Made by a program: the position numbers and the translations under genes
Assembly (NCBI GenBank): GCA_902761655.1
Contig: CACWLD010000005.1
Coordinates: forward strand, 33,859 to 97,858
Reading direction: 5' to 3'
Source of the DNA: an uncultured Bacteroidia bacterium
Lineage (GTDB): Bacteria; Bacteroidota; Bacteroidia; Bacteroidales; UBA932
DNA length: 64,000 bases
Notes under the pieces: generated by a model
Database searches by the model: none
Told to the model about the DNA's origin: nothing
What the model saw: the letters and a program-made list of their open reading frames with translations, nothing else
In this document: piece by piece, positions 8,631-17,267 of the stretch
How the letters are laid out: every line of letters begins with the position of its first letter
Numbering within the stretch: position 1 is the first letter of the stretch

Positions 8631-9659
8631 ATGAAATCTATGGATATCAGGAAAATATTGCTTATACCTCTGTTCTGCGGGCTGTTGCTCAACTCCTGCC
8701 AGGATAAGGAAGAGGAAACATATTTTGATTTTGACGGAGACCTAGAAACCGTAGAGACACTGCCCTCCTATGCAAATCCCGGAGATGTCATTCACGTGAC
8801 ACCTTACGGCATCACCAAGGACCCGGATGATCCTGACAATCCAACCATCACCTATTCCTTCATGTACACCCCCGGAATGACCAAAAGGGACACTATGAAG
8901 ACCTTCATCATCTCCGTCCCGGACACCCTGTGCACCTCAAAGATTCAGGTATTCGCCTCGGCTCCCGGATACAACACCTACACCTCTGAATACACCATAG
9001 CAATCATAGACCCGGACAAGTCCCTGACAAACGTCACCCACGATCCTGAAGGCGGAACCTTCACAGATCCGCGCGACTCCCGCAAATACCCTTACACCAC
9101 AATAGAAGGCCTTGACTGGATGACCAAGAACCTGGCCTACTGCGAATACGGAAAGGCCTACAAGGGCATCAAGGACCACGGCTACGAGGCAATGACGGAC
9201 GTCTTTGGAATGTATTACACCTGGGACCAGGCAATGACCGCCTGTCCTGAAGGCTGGCGCCTCCCCAGTGACGAGGACTGGACCGATATGTGCCAGAACC
9301 TTACTGAGACCGTCCTCACCCCTCTCAAGACTTTCCCAGGCATAGCCGGAAAACTTATGGCCAACGGATACCTCAATTCCGAAAGGCTCTGGATATACTA
9401 CACAGTCTGCAAGCCGGAGCCGGAAGCTTCCTATATGAACCTGCTTCCTACCGGATACGCCAGCAAGAGCGATGACGTCTACACCTTTGACAACACCCTG
9501 GGCTTCGCCGCTTTCTGGACCTCAACCGAAGCAGACTCCCAGAGAGCCTACTGCCGCTACCTCTACAACAACGAAAAAAATGCGGACGTGCAGGCACATC
9601 CGCTTTATAAGGAGTTCTTCGCTACACCTGTAAGGTGCGTGCGTGACGCTCAATTCTAA
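8631..9659 (+). CDS. Lipoprotein with FISUMP (Fibrobacter succinogenes major paralogous) domain
   Basis: This 342-residue protein has a lipoprotein signal ending in LLLNSC. A short Ig/chitobiase-like middle region follows, then a C-terminal FISUMP domain recognised by GLDWMTKNLAYCEYG, DVFGMYYTWDQAM, CPEGWRLPSDEDW, FWTSTEADSQRAYCRYL and the ending PVRCVRD. The fold belongs to the C-type-lectin-like/formylglycine-enzyme-like group of surface proteins. Function is unknown; surface display and binding are inferences. Starts at 8631 and 8640 (Met4) are both possible. Its 3' end overlaps the convergent lolA-like gene by 4 bases. Confidence 0.8.
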   Translation: MKSMDIRKILLIPLFCGLLLNSCQDKEEETYFDFDGDLETVETLPSYANPGDVIHVTPYGITKDPDDPDNPTITYSFMYTPGMTKRDTMKTFIISVPDTLCTSKIQVFASAPGYNTYTSEYTIAIIDPDKSLTNVTHDPEGGTFTDPRDSRKYPYTTIEGLDWMTKNLAYCEYGKAYKGIKDHGYEAMTDVFGMYYTWDQAMTACPEGWRLPSDEDWTDMCQNLTETVLTPLKTFPGIAGKLMANGYLNSERLWIYYTVCKPEPEASYMNLLPTGYASKSDDVYTFDNTLGFAAFWTSTEADSQRAYCRYLYNNEKNADVQAHPLYKEFFATPVRCVRDAQF

Positions 9660-10150
9660 TACCTCAGATCCGTAACAACATAACCTTCGCCAAGGCTTTC
9701 GACATCCAGTCTGAAGCCCGACAGGTCTTCAGTGGGCTCAGAGTACTCTATGGAGTTCAGGTTGAACTTGACCAGGTTGTCGTCCAGAGGGTCAGTGAAA
9801 GTGCCACTGAGGGCATTCCCGCTGTACTTTATGTCCTTGGAGTATTTCAGGAACTCCTGGAGGATGTTCTGGGCGTCGCCGGCATTCTCAATGTAAATTT
9901 CCTTTGCCTCCGTGTCCAGCGTCCAGCGGCTTTCGCCGTCGCAGTAAATCTCCAGTCCGTTACCGCTGAAATGATAGCATTCTCCCTGAACTACAGCGTC
10001 ACCTGAGAAATTCAGGGCAATGGGAACGGTTGTAGTGTAAGAATACTTGCAGGTGATTCTGTCGGTAGAGAAGCGGGCAAGTATTTCCTGTGCGTGCAGG
10101 CCGGCTGCGGCCAGCAGCAGTGTCATTGAGATCAATACTATGCGTTTCAT
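9656..10150 (-). CDS. Short LolA-like outer membrane lipoprotein carrier
   Basis: This 164-residue protein has a cleavable signal (MKRIVLISMTLLLAAAGLHAQ) and a LolA-type beta-sheet pattern, including FSGDAVVQGECYHFSGNGLEIYCDGESRWTLD in overlapping strands. That resembles the 'F.l....l..DG.t.W.y' core of LolA family proteins. LolA ferries lipoproteins across the periplasm. It is shorter than typical LolA (about 200 residues). Its ATG overlaps the ftsK stop by 4 bases, so translation is coupled; a LolA-like gene after ftsK is a familiar arrangement in this phylum. Without a profile search the family call is moderate. Confidence 0.65.
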   Translation of the reverse strand: MKRIVLISMTLLLAAAGLHAQEILARFSTDRITCKYSYTTTVPIALNFSGDAVVQGECYHFSGNGLEIYCDGESRWTLDTEAKEIYIENAGDAQNILQEFLKYSKDIKYSGNALSGTFTDPLDDNLVKFNLNSIEYSEPTEDLSGFRLDVESLGEGYVVTDLRY

Positions 10151-12495
10151 TTCAGATAAGCTTTAAGAATCTTATCCAATGAATCCAAATCCTGTACCAA
10201 AACCTGCCTTGGCTTGGAACCATCCGGCGGACCCACTATTCCAGCGGCCTCCAGCTGGTCCATAATCTTGCCCGCGCGGGAGTATCCCAGACTCATCTTG
10301 CGCTGCAGGTCAGATGTGGAGCCCTTCTGGGAAAGCACCACCATACGGGCTGCCTCCTCAAAGCGCTCGTCAATGTCGTGCATATCAATCATTCCGCCTC
10401 CTTCCGCGCTTTCTGACACGTCAGGAAGGTAATACGGAACGTTGTAGGACTTCTTGTAGCCCTGCTGGTCTCCTATGAAGGTGGTTATGGATAGTATCTC
10501 CTTTCCGGACACATATCCGCACTGTACGCGCTCTATGTCCGCTCCGGAATAATACAGCATATCTCCGTTTCCTATGAGCTTCTCCGCTCCCGGGGTGTCC
10601 AGGATGGTACCGGAGTCAACCCTTGATGTAACCCTGAAGGCTATCCTGGTAGGGAAATTGGCCTTGATCACACCGGAAATGACATCAACAGAAGGACGCT
10701 GGGTGGCCAGGATTACGTGGATGCCGGCGGCGCGGCCCTTCTGGGCCAGGCGCACGATGGCGGTCTGGATGTTCCTGGCGGAATTCTTGGCCTCCTGGGA
10801 ACCGCCCACGGTCATTGTGAGGTCCGCATACTCGTCAATGACAACTACTATATACGGCATATACCTGTGTCCCTTTGTGGGCAGCAGGTGGCGGTCCTTG
10901 TATTTCTCGTTATAGAGCTTGACGTTGTTTACGTACGCCTTGCTCATAAGCTCGTAACGGGCGTCCATCTCAACGCAGAGGGACTTGAGCACTTTCTCCG
11001 AATCCTTGGGGCGCTTGACAATGGCGTTGGCCTCTTCTTCCTCGTCGCTGTTGGCGGGGAGCACGGCCAGGTAATGCTTCAGCAACTGGCCGTATGCGGA
11101 GAATTCCACCATCTTGGGGTCTATGAACACGAATTTGAGCTCGGACGGATGCTTGGCGAACAGCAGGGACGCCACAATCACGTTCAAGCCCACGGATTTT
11201 CCCTGGCGTGTGGCTCCCGCAACCAGGAGGTGCGGGGCTTCCGCCAGGTCGAACACCTTCACCTTCTGGGTGATGGTGTATCCGATGGCAACCGGAAGTT
11301 CCGCCTTGGAGGTGCGGTAGGACTCATCGTTCAGGAGGGCTTTGAGGGGAACTATCTCCGCCTTGTCGTTGGCCACCTCTATTCCTACGGAATCAGAGAG
11401 GGTGGTCACGCGCACGCCCCTGGCGTTCAAGGACATAGCAATATCTTCCTGAAGGCGCTTGATCTCCGCTATGCGCACGCCCTTGGACGGGTAGACCTTA
11501 TACAGGGTGACGGTGGGACCCACCTGGGCCACCACATCGTCAATGGAAATCTTGTAGTTGGAAAGGACAGCGCGAATCTTGTTGTTGTTGCGGTCCAGCT
11601 CGTCCTTGGGGATGGAGTGCTTGCCAAAGTCGTGGGTTTCAAGCATATCCAGCGACGGGAACTTGAAGTTGGGGAGTTCGTCCCTTATGTTTATGCGCTC
11701 CAGCTGCTGGGTGACCTGTGCGGTGACGGTATCGTCCGTGACCACGGTGAGGCCTGCGCCCTCGTCCTCCCCGCCTTCCTGGACGGCAGGCTGGGGCTCC
11801 GGAATGGGCGCCGGTTCCGGAACACGCGGCTTTGGAGCCGGCTCCGGTTCCACCGGGCGCTCCACCGCCGCAACGCGCACCGGCTCCGGTTCAGGAACCG
11901 GCAGGGGCTCCTCCTCAAAGGAATCGCTCTTGAAGAATTTCCTGAGGATATCGGCAAACCTGGGGCTTATGAGGAACAGCCATCCGCAAAGCAGAAGAAG
12001 CACCAGCACGGCCGTAAGCGCCTTGCCTATGAGATTGTTGGACCATCCGGTGAGGAAGGAGCCCAGCTGGCCTCCGAGGCCCGTGCCAAAGGCTCCGTCA
12101 GTGCCTATGAGGCCGGCGATGCAGGAGAATACAAGCGAACTGACGAACGCTCCGCTGAGAACCATCAGGGTGGTCTTGAGCAGGGGCTGCTCCCACTTGT
12201 GAAGCAGCAGCCTTACGGCAAGCGCGAACAGGAGGATTAGCAGCGCCAGGCTGCCAAGGCCGAAGCACTTGCCCACCAGGAAGTCCGCGAAGCGGTATCC
12301 CAGCTTGCCGGCGGCGTTGTGAACCTTAACGCCGGTACTCATCATTTCCGGGTTGGAAAGCAGGCTCATATCCGTCTTCCAGGTGAACAGGTAGGACACC
12401 GTGGAAAGCAGAGTGAACACGCCCAGGGCGGCGATAAGGATGCCCAGGATCCTTATGGCCCGGGCTTTCTGGTCTTCATCCCACTTCAGCTTCAT
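10147..12495 (-). CDS. ftsK: DNA translocase FtsK/SpoIIIE
   Basis: This 782-residue protein has four to five membrane helices in the first 180 residues, then a linker rich in Pro, Glu and Ala (about 195-250). A RecA-like motor follows, with Walker A GATRQGKS near residue 427, the 'VVVIDEYADLTM' Walker B region and 'LATQRPSVDVISGVIKANFP'. The C-terminal winged-helix gamma domain is seen as LGYSRAGKIMDQLEAAGIVG. FtsK pumps chromosomal DNA through the division septum and aligns termini for XerCD resolution. It overlaps DUF4290 upstream and the lolA-like gene downstream by 4 bases each, a tightly coupled operon. Confidence 0.95.
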   Translation of the reverse strand: MKLKWDEDQKARAIRILGILIAALGVFTLLSTVSYLFTWKTDMSLLSNPEMMSTGVKVHNAAGKLGYRFADFLVGKCFGLGSLALLILLFALAVRLLLHKWEQPLLKTTLMVLSGAFVSSLVFSCIAGLIGTDGAFGTGLGGQLGSFLTGWSNNLIGKALTAVLVLLLLCGWLFLISPRFADILRKFFKSDSFEEEPLPVPEPEPVRVAAVERPVEPEPAPKPRVPEPAPIPEPQPAVQEGGEDEGAGLTVVTDDTVTAQVTQQLERINIRDELPNFKFPSLDMLETHDFGKHSIPKDELDRNNNKIRAVLSNYKISIDDVVAQVGPTVTLYKVYPSKGVRIAEIKRLQEDIAMSLNARGVRVTTLSDSVGIEVANDKAEIVPLKALLNDESYRTSKAELPVAIGYTITQKVKVFDLAEAPHLLVAGATRQGKSVGLNVIVASLLFAKHPSELKFVFIDPKMVEFSAYGQLLKHYLAVLPANSDEEEEANAIVKRPKDSEKVLKSLCVEMDARYELMSKAYVNNVKLYNEKYKDRHLLPTKGHRYMPYIVVVIDEYADLTMTVGGSQEAKNSARNIQTAIVRLAQKGRAAGIHVILATQRPSVDVISGVIKANFPTRIAFRVTSRVDSGTILDTPGAEKLIGNGDMLYYSGADIERVQCGYVSGKEILSITTFIGDQQGYKKSYNVPYYLPDVSESAEGGGMIDMHDIDERFEEAARMVVLSQKGSTSDLQRKMSLGYSRAGKIMDQLEAAGIVGPPDGSKPRQVLVQDLDSLDKILKAYLK

Positions 12496-13178
12496 CTGTT
12501 GTTCTTTTTGTTGTTGTTCCTGCGGGAATTCTGGCGGTTGTTCCGGTTCTTCTTCTGGACGGCCTGACCCACGTTTATACCCATTCCCGGACGGGAATAG
12601 GACATATCTGTAGCTATCTTGGAAAGGGTGAGGTCCTCAGGGATGCGGATGCGGTAGTCCGACATCCTTTCTATATCCTTGAAGATGGTCTCGTCAGCAA
12701 CGCTGTCCTTGTTCCAGATAAGGTACTGCTGGCGCATATAGATTGCCAGGGAACGGATCATTGCGGTTTTCACTTCCCCGTCCTCTTCTCCGGCTATGAG
12801 GTCAATTATACTTTCTATGTTCCTGCCGTAATGCGTGGCCTTGATGGGCTTGTCCTTCAAAGGGATGGGCACCGGCTTTGCCTGAAGCACCTCAGGCTTG
12901 GGGGCGGGATACGGGGAGTCTATGTCCAGGTCAAGCCCGGCAATGAGGTACAGGTGGTCCCAGAGCTTGTGCTCGTAATCTTCCTGCTGGCGGACCTGCG
13001 GGTTGAGCATTTCCATCACTTTGATGACCGCGCGGGCCTGTTCCGTACGCTTGCCTTTATCCTCGATTTCCCTAAGCATTTCTACCATACTCAGCACGTT
13101 ACGACCGTATTCCGGCATCTGCAGTTTCTCTCTCTCGGTATTGTAATACAGCTTCGCGGAGTTTTCTTTCCCTTCCAT
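12492..13178 (-). CDS. DUF4290 domain-containing protein
   Basis: This 228-residue soluble protein matches the Bacteroidota-specific DUF4290 family. Recognisable parts are YNTEREKLQMPEYGRN near the start and HYGRNIESIIDLIAGEEDG in the middle. A basic, asparagine-rich tail of about 20 residues (NRNNRQNSRRNN type) follows and may bind nucleic acid; that is inference. Its function is not established. It is the first gene of an ATGA-coupled operon with ftsK, pointing to a role near cell division or envelope growth. Its promoter faces that of the DUF362 gene. Confidence 0.85.
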   Translation of the reverse strand: MEGKENSAKLYYNTEREKLQMPEYGRNVLSMVEMLREIEDKGKRTEQARAVIKVMEMLNPQVRQQEDYEHKLWDHLYLIAGLDLDIDSPYPAPKPEVLQAKPVPIPLKDKPIKATHYGRNIESIIDLIAGEEDGEVKTAMIRSLAIYMRQQYLIWNKDSVADETIFKDIERMSDYRIRIPEDLTLSKIATDMSYSRPGMGINVGQAVQKKNRNNRQNSRRNNNKKNNR

Positions 13179-13202
13179 CTTTAAGTAATCGTTTTATTCA
13201 CA

Positions 13203-13230
13203 CAAATATAGCATTTTTCACGTATATTTG
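13203..13230. promoter_or_regulatory. Divergent promoter pair for DUF4290-ftsK (-) and DUF362 (+)
   Basis: A minus-strand TATATTTG (plus-strand CAAATATA, 13203-13210) and a plus-strand TATATTTG (13223-13230) are perfect -7 elements, 12 bases apart. The plus-strand element ends only 4 bases before the DUF362 ATG at 13235, so that transcript should be leaderless or nearly so. Clear -33 boxes were not seen. Confidence 0.55.
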
Positions 13231-13234
13231 CTTT

Positions 13235-14365
13235 ATGGAAAAATCTAAAGTTTATTTCTCGGATTTCCGCACTCCTTCAGGTGGAGACGGGCTGCCAACC
13301 AAGCTCAAGAAACTCATCAAGAAGGCCGGAATAGGCAACATTGATATGGACGGCCGCTTCGTGGCCATCAAGATGCACTTTGGAGAACTGGGCAATGTCA
13401 GTTTCCTCAGGCCCAACTTTGCAAAGGCGGTGGTTGACGTTGTAAAGGAACTTGGAGGAAAGCCTTTCCTGACAGACTGCAACACAATGTATCCCGGGTT
13501 CAGGAAAAACGCCCTGGAGCATCTGTACTGCGCCTGGGAGAACGGCTTCACTCCCCTGAGCGCCGGATGTCCCATAATCATAGCGGACGGTCTCAAAGGC
13601 ACTGACGACATAGAAGTCCCCGTCAAGGGCGGCGAATATGTCAAGAACGCCAAGATAGGCCGCGCAATAATGGATGCGGACGTATTCATATCCCTGACCC
13701 ACTTCAAGGGGCACGAGCTTACAGGTTTCGGTGGAGCCATAAAGAACATTGGAATGGGCTGCGGCTCCCGCGCCGGAAAGACTGAGCAGCATAGCAGCAG
13801 CAAGCCGGAGATACACGCTGACCTTTGCCGCGGTTGCCGCCGCTGCCAGAGAGAATGCGCCAACGGAGGCCTTGAGTTCGATGCCGCCGCCCGCAAGATG
13901 ACCGTGAACTATGACAACTGCGTAGGTTGCGGCCGATGCCTTGGCGCCTGCAATTTCGATGCTATAGAGTTCTGCCAGGGTAACGGGCCGGAGCTCCTCA
14001 ACCGCCGTATGGCGGAATACGCCAAGGCCGTCGTGGACGGAAGGCCGCAGTTCCACGTTTCACTGATTATGGACGTTTCCCCCAACTGCGACTGCCACTC
14101 TGAGAACGACGCCCCAATCCTCCCTGACGTTGGAATGTTCGCCTCCTTTGATCCGCTGGCCCTTGACCAGGCCTGCGTGGACGCCTGCCTGGCGTGCGAG
14201 CCGCTGCCCAACAGCCAGCTCTCAGACAACCTGAACTCCGCAGGGTTCACGGACCATCACGACCACTTCCGCAATTCCCGTCCGGAAACCGAGTGGAAAT
14301 CCTGCCTGGAACACGCAGAAAAGATCGGCCTTGGGAGCCGATCCTACGAACTTATCAAGATTTAA
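13235..14365 (+). CDS. DUF362 domain protein with two 4Fe-4S clusters
   Basis: This 376-residue protein begins with the DUF362 fold, including KVYFSDFR and the block LTHFKGHELTGFGGAIKNIGMG. An inserted ferredoxin module has two CxxCxxCxxxC motifs, starting at CRGCRRCQREC and CVGCGRCLGAC (about residues 195-245). DUF362/ferredoxin proteins are common in anaerobes and are presumed redox proteins; the partner is unknown. The family call is firm. The start at 13235 is supported by the promoter immediately upstream. It converges on tdk with 7 bases between stops. Confidence 0.88.
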   Translation: MEKSKVYFSDFRTPSGGDGLPTKLKKLIKKAGIGNIDMDGRFVAIKMHFGELGNVSFLRPNFAKAVVDVVKELGGKPFLTDCNTMYPGFRKNALEHLYCAWENGFTPLSAGCPIIIADGLKGTDDIEVPVKGGEYVKNAKIGRAIMDADVFISLTHFKGHELTGFGGAIKNIGMGCGSRAGKTEQHSSSKPEIHADLCRGCRRCQRECANGGLEFDAAARKMTVNYDNCVGCGRCLGACNFDAIEFCQGNGPELLNRRMAEYAKAVVDGRPQFHVSLIMDVSPNCDCHSENDAPILPDVGMFASFDPLALDQACVDACLACEPLPNSQLSDNLNSAGFTDHHDHFRNSRPETEWKSCLEHAEKIGLGSRSYELIKI

Positions 14366-14372
14366 GGGTATC

Positions 14373-14957
14373 CTACCTCCTTGATTCCTTCTCTGCTGCG
14401 AGTGCTTTGTTGAAGCAGTCGCGGCAGAGTGGTTCATAGACGTCCTTCTCGCCAAGGACCACAAGGTTCTCGTTCTTGACAAGACGGTGGGAATGGTTGG
14501 CAAGGTTGCCGCATTTCACGCAGATGGCGTGTACCTTCTGGACCTCTTCCGCAATTGCCATAATGGCGGGCATAGGGCCGAAGGGATTGCCAAGATAGTC
14601 CATATCAAGACCGGCAACTATCACGCGTACTCCCCTGTTGGCAAGGGTCTGGACCACTTTGATCAGGGTGTCGTCAAAAAACTGGGCCTCGTCAATGCCC
14701 ACTACGCGGACATCGGAGTCCATCAGGAAAATATCGGTAGCGCTGTTGATTGGGATGGATGGAATTGACTTGAGGTCGTGTGAGACAATGTTGTCCTCAG
14801 AGTAACGTACATCCACCTTGGGCTTGAATATGGCAATCTTCTGTCCGGCGAACTGGGCGCGGCGCAGGCGCCTTATCAATTCCTCCGTCTTGCCGGAAAA
14901 CATTGAGCCGCAAATAACTTCTACTGAACCTGATTTTTTTAAATTTTCTGAAAACAT
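14373..14957 (-). CDS. tdk: Thymidine kinase
   Basis: This 194-residue protein of the type II thymidine kinase family has the P-loop [19 protein letters not shown] (residues 21-39), the DEAQFFD Walker B-like motif, and a zinc site with CxxC (CVKCGN) and a later CRDC. The lasso segment and catalytic Glu are in place. It salvages thymidine to dTMP in the cytoplasm. Its promoter is back-to-back with that of the following + strand gene. Length and motifs are normal. Confidence 0.95.
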   Translation of the reverse strand: MFSENLKKSGSVEVICGSMFSGKTEELIRRLRRAQFAGQKIAIFKPKVDVRYSEDNIVSHDLKSIPSIPINSATDIFLMDSDVRVVGIDEAQFFDDTLIKVVQTLANRGVRVIVAGLDMDYLGNPFGPMPAIMAIAEEVQKVHAICVKCGNLANHSHRLVKNENLVVLGEKDVYEPLCRDCFNKALAAEKESRR

Positions 14958-14965
14958 TTGTTTAC

Positions 14966-14999
14966 TTTTGTGATAGTCTATACAAAGATAATAAATTTG
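14966..14999. promoter_or_regulatory. Overlapping divergent promoters for tdk (-) and the gene at 15005 (+)
   Basis: The minus-strand -7 element TATCTTTG (plus-strand 14983-14990) serves tdk, 25 bases from its ATG. The plus-strand -7 element TAAATTTG (14992-14999) has a TTTTG -33 box at 14966-14970, 21 bases upstream. The plus element ends 5 bases before the ATG at 15005, which predicts an almost leaderless mRNA. The two polymerases would compete for the same DNA. Confidence 0.6.
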
Positions 15000-15004
15000 A
15001 CGTT

Positions 15005-15598
15005 ATGGAAAGGACAGCGGAGATTATTTTATCTGAAATAAAGGAGTGCCTCAAGGCCGTGTCGGAAAAGCTTTCGGAACTGGAAGCCCTGCAGGCCGTC
15101 AAGGAGGAGCCAACGCCTGAACCGGAGCCCGTACAGGAGCCGGAACCGGAACCGCTTCCGGTTGAGCCCGTAGAGCCCGTGGACCTGGACATAGACCTTC
15201 CCGCTGAGTACCAGGCACCTGCCCCGAAGCCTACTCCAAAGCAGGAGGAAACCCCCGCTCCCATCCAGGAAGAGGTCACCCCTCCGGAGGAGGAGATGCC
15301 CGTCAAGGGACCTGCCGTTCTGGACGTTGTGACACGCTCGCGCGCCTGGGAAATAGATATGCCGGGATCCCCCGTGGCCAACATCCTGAGCGCAATATCC
15401 CTCAATGACCGCCTCCTTTTCATAAACACCCTGTTCAAGAAGGATCCTGCCCTTTTCCAGGATGCAGTGAAGGATTTCAACGCAATGGACAGCCTGCAGC
15501 AGGCGCTGGATTACATTGCCGCCAACTTTGCGGACTGGAATCTGGAATCCGATACCGTATACCGTTTTATGATGGCCGTAAGGCGCAAGTTGAACTAG
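15005..15598 (+). CDS. Conserved hypothetical protein with EP-rich linker
   Basis: This 197-residue protein has three parts. The first is an N-terminal helix (about 1-35). A long linker dominated by Glu-Pro and Pro-Val pairs follows (about 36-100). The third is a compact helical C-terminal domain with 'SLNDRLLFINTLFKKDPALF' and 'ALDYIAANFADWNLES'. I recognise the C-terminal pattern only as a conserved Bacteroidota protein of unknown function that often sits near tdk and rsmI. No catalytic motif is visible. It is one base from rsmI, so the two are probably co-transcribed from the promoter ending at 14999. Confidence 0.7.
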   Translation: MERTAEIILSEIKECLKAVSEKLSELEALQAVKEEPTPEPEPVQEPEPEPLPVEPVEPVDLDIDLPAEYQAPAPKPTPKQEETPAPIQEEVTPPEEEMPVKGPAVLDVVTRSRAWEIDMPGSPVANILSAISLNDRLLFINTLFKKDPALFQDAVKDFNAMDSLQQALDYIAANFADWNLESDTVYRFMMAVRRKLN

Positions 15599-15599
15599 T

Positions 15600-16328
15600 A
15601 TGCCGGGGAAACTGTTCATAGTGCCCACACCCGTGGGAAACCTGGGCGATATGACCTTCAGGGCAGTGGAAGTGCTCAAGGGCGCTGACCTTGTCCTGGC
15701 GGAGGACACGCGCACCAGTTCTGTCCTTCTCAAGCATTATGACATCCACGTTCCCCTCCAGTCTCATCACAAGTTCAACGAGCACCAGACCGTGGACATC
15801 ATCAAGGAAAAGATCCTTGCCGGAGCCAACGTTGCGCTGATCAGCGATGCCGGCACCCCGGGCATTTCCGATCCGGGATTCCTCCTTGCGCGCACCTGCG
15901 CGGCGGAGGGAATCACGGTGGAAACCCTTCCGGGTGCAACGGCCTGCATCCCCGCGCTGGTATCCTCCGGCCTTCCGTGCGACCGCTTCTGCTTCGAGGG
16001 TTTCCTCCCTCAGAAGAAAGGGCGCCGCACGCTGCTGGAACAGCTTTCGGAAGAGAGCCGCACAATGGTTTTCTACGAATCGCCGTACAGGCTGGTCAAG
16101 ACCCTGGACCAGCTGGCGCAGTTCTTCGGCCCGGAAAGGGAATGTTCCGTGGCCAGGGAAATTTCAAAGGTTCACGAGGAGCACGTCAGAGGCACCCTTG
16201 AGGAGGTTTCGGCGTGGTTCCACGCACACGAGCCCAAGGGTGAGATAGTCATTGTAGTTGCAGGAAAGAGCAATAAGAAACAACGAGGCCGGGAGATTGA
16301 GGAGAGAGACAATGAACTCGACATTTAA
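15600..16328 (+). CDS. rsmI: 16S rRNA (cytidine1402-2'-O)-methyltransferase
   Basis: This 242-residue tetrapyrrole-methylase-fold enzyme begins LFIVPTPVGNLGDMTFRAVE. It has LAEDTRTSSVLLKHY, ALISDAGTPGISDPGFLL (SAM-binding Gly-rich loop) and PGATACIPALVSSGLPCDRFCFEGFLP, all hallmarks of RsmI. It methylates the 2'-OH of C1402 in the decoding centre. The start codon lies one base after the preceding stop. The 3' end overlaps the helix-hairpin-helix gene by 17 bases. The C-terminal tail is basic and short, consistent with the shorter RsmI forms. Confidence 0.93.
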   Translation: MPGKLFIVPTPVGNLGDMTFRAVEVLKGADLVLAEDTRTSSVLLKHYDIHVPLQSHHKFNEHQTVDIIKEKILAGANVALISDAGTPGISDPGFLLARTCAAEGITVETLPGATACIPALVSSGLPCDRFCFEGFLPQKKGRRTLLEQLSEESRTMVFYESPYRLVKTLDQLAQFFGPERECSVAREISKVHEEHVRGTLEEVSAWFHAHEPKGEIVIVVAGKSNKKQRGREIEERDNELDI

Positions 16329-16857
16329 GACCGGGGCCATCGCCCTGGCATTTCTAATCATCGGTTATCAGGTAGCGCTGTTCGTTCACAAAGCCTCGGC
16401 GGAGGCCAAGGTCCCAGCGCAGCCTCAGCAAAGGAAGGTGGAGAACTTCCCCTTCGACCCCAACACCGTCAGCCAGCAGGACCTCCAAAGGCTGGGTTTC
16501 AGCGAGAAGCAGGCGGCCAGCATAGTCAACTACCGCGCCAAGGGCGGCCGCTTCCACCGTCCTTCGGACTTTGCAAAGTCCTTTGTGGTGGCGGATTCCG
16601 TGTTCAGGCGGCTGGAGCCGTACATAAGCATCCCGCAGATTGACATAAACGCGGCGGACTCCGCCGCATTTGACAATCTGCCGGGAATTGGCCCGTACTA
16701 CGCCGCCAAGATGGTGGAATACAGGGAGCATATACAGGGATACACCTATCCGGAGCAGCTGCTGGACATATGGAACTTTGGACAGGAGCGCCTGGACGGG
16801 CTTCTGGACCTTATTGTAATTGGGGAATACCTCCCGGAAGAGCACCTGGCTCCCTAG
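16312..16857 (+). CDS. Membrane-anchored helix-hairpin-helix protein (ComEA-like)
   Basis: I chose the ATG at 16312 because it is preceded by a strong purine-rich ribosome site (GAGGAGAGAG). It gives MNSTFKTGAIALAFLIIG, a single N-terminal membrane anchor. The 181-residue product has two HhH units: one around 'LQRLGFSEKQAASIVNYR' and one around 'INAADSAAFDNLPGIGPYYA'. HhH repeats of this type bind DNA non-specifically, as in ComEA and related Bacteroidota proteins. It overlaps rsmI by 17 bases, so it is in that operon. Its stop overlaps the convergent lipoprotein gene. A DNA-uptake role is inferred, not shown. Confidence 0.75.
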   Translation: MNSTFKTGAIALAFLIIGYQVALFVHKASAEAKVPAQPQQRKVENFPFDPNTVSQQDLQRLGFSEKQAASIVNYRAKGGRFHRPSDFAKSFVVADSVFRRLEPYISIPQIDINAADSAAFDNLPGIGPYYAAKMVEYREHIQGYTYPEQLLDIWNFGQERLDGLLDLIVIGEYLPEEHLAP

Positions 16858-17267
16858 TTGAACACAGGTATCACTATTGCAAGCTTGTTGGCCTGGTTCC
16901 AGAGCCATATCTTGCCGGATTCAATCTTGGCAACCTCAAAACTGAGGTTGTTGAGTGTGCGGTTGTAGTCGTCTCCGGTCCAGGTCACTCTGCCTGTCAC
17001 CTGGTCGTCCTTGCCGCCGGGAATCTTGGAAAGGGTCACTACAAAATAGTCGGACATATTGTCCGTGCTTACGCGGAACTCCCTGCGGGCGTCGTTGTAG
17101 CCCAGCTGGCAGGTCACGGGATCGTACTCGAACGCCTTTACCTTGTTTACTGTAAGGGAAATGACGTCATTGTCCGTAAAAACCTTGTCCCAGCCGTGCC
17201 TGTTGCCGCAGCCGCTCAGGAGGAGCGCCGCCGCAACGCATAGGAATATGTTCAAGGCGTGTCTCAT
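16854..17267 (-). CDS. Small lipoprotein of unknown function coupled to the M6-type protease
   Basis: This 137-residue protein has a clear lipoprotein signal, MRHALNIFLCVAAALLLSGC. The mature part is beta-rich with no motif I recognise. Its ATG overlaps the stop of the large protease gene by 4 bases (ATGA), so the two are translationally coupled. That suggests a shared role, for example an inhibitor, chaperone or anchor of the protease; this is inference from context only. The 3' end overlaps the convergent HhH gene by 4 bases. Confidence 0.7.
   Translation of the reverse strand: MRHALNIFLCVAAALLLSGCGNRHGWDKVFTDNDVISLTVNKVKAFEYDPVTCQLGYNDARREFRVSTDNMSDYFVVTLSKIPGGKDDQVTGRVTWTGDDYNRTLNNLSFEVAKIESGKIWLWNQANKLAIVIPVFN

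Noticed and set aside
11558-12202. Ser/Gly-rich plus-strand frame inside ftsK
   Set aside because: It is a shadow of the FtsK linker and membrane region with no start signal.
10717-12240. 507-residue open frame opposite ftsK
   Set aside because: The composition (rich in His, Gly and Leu) is typical of the antisense of a GC-rich gene; ftsK motifs are intact on the other strand.
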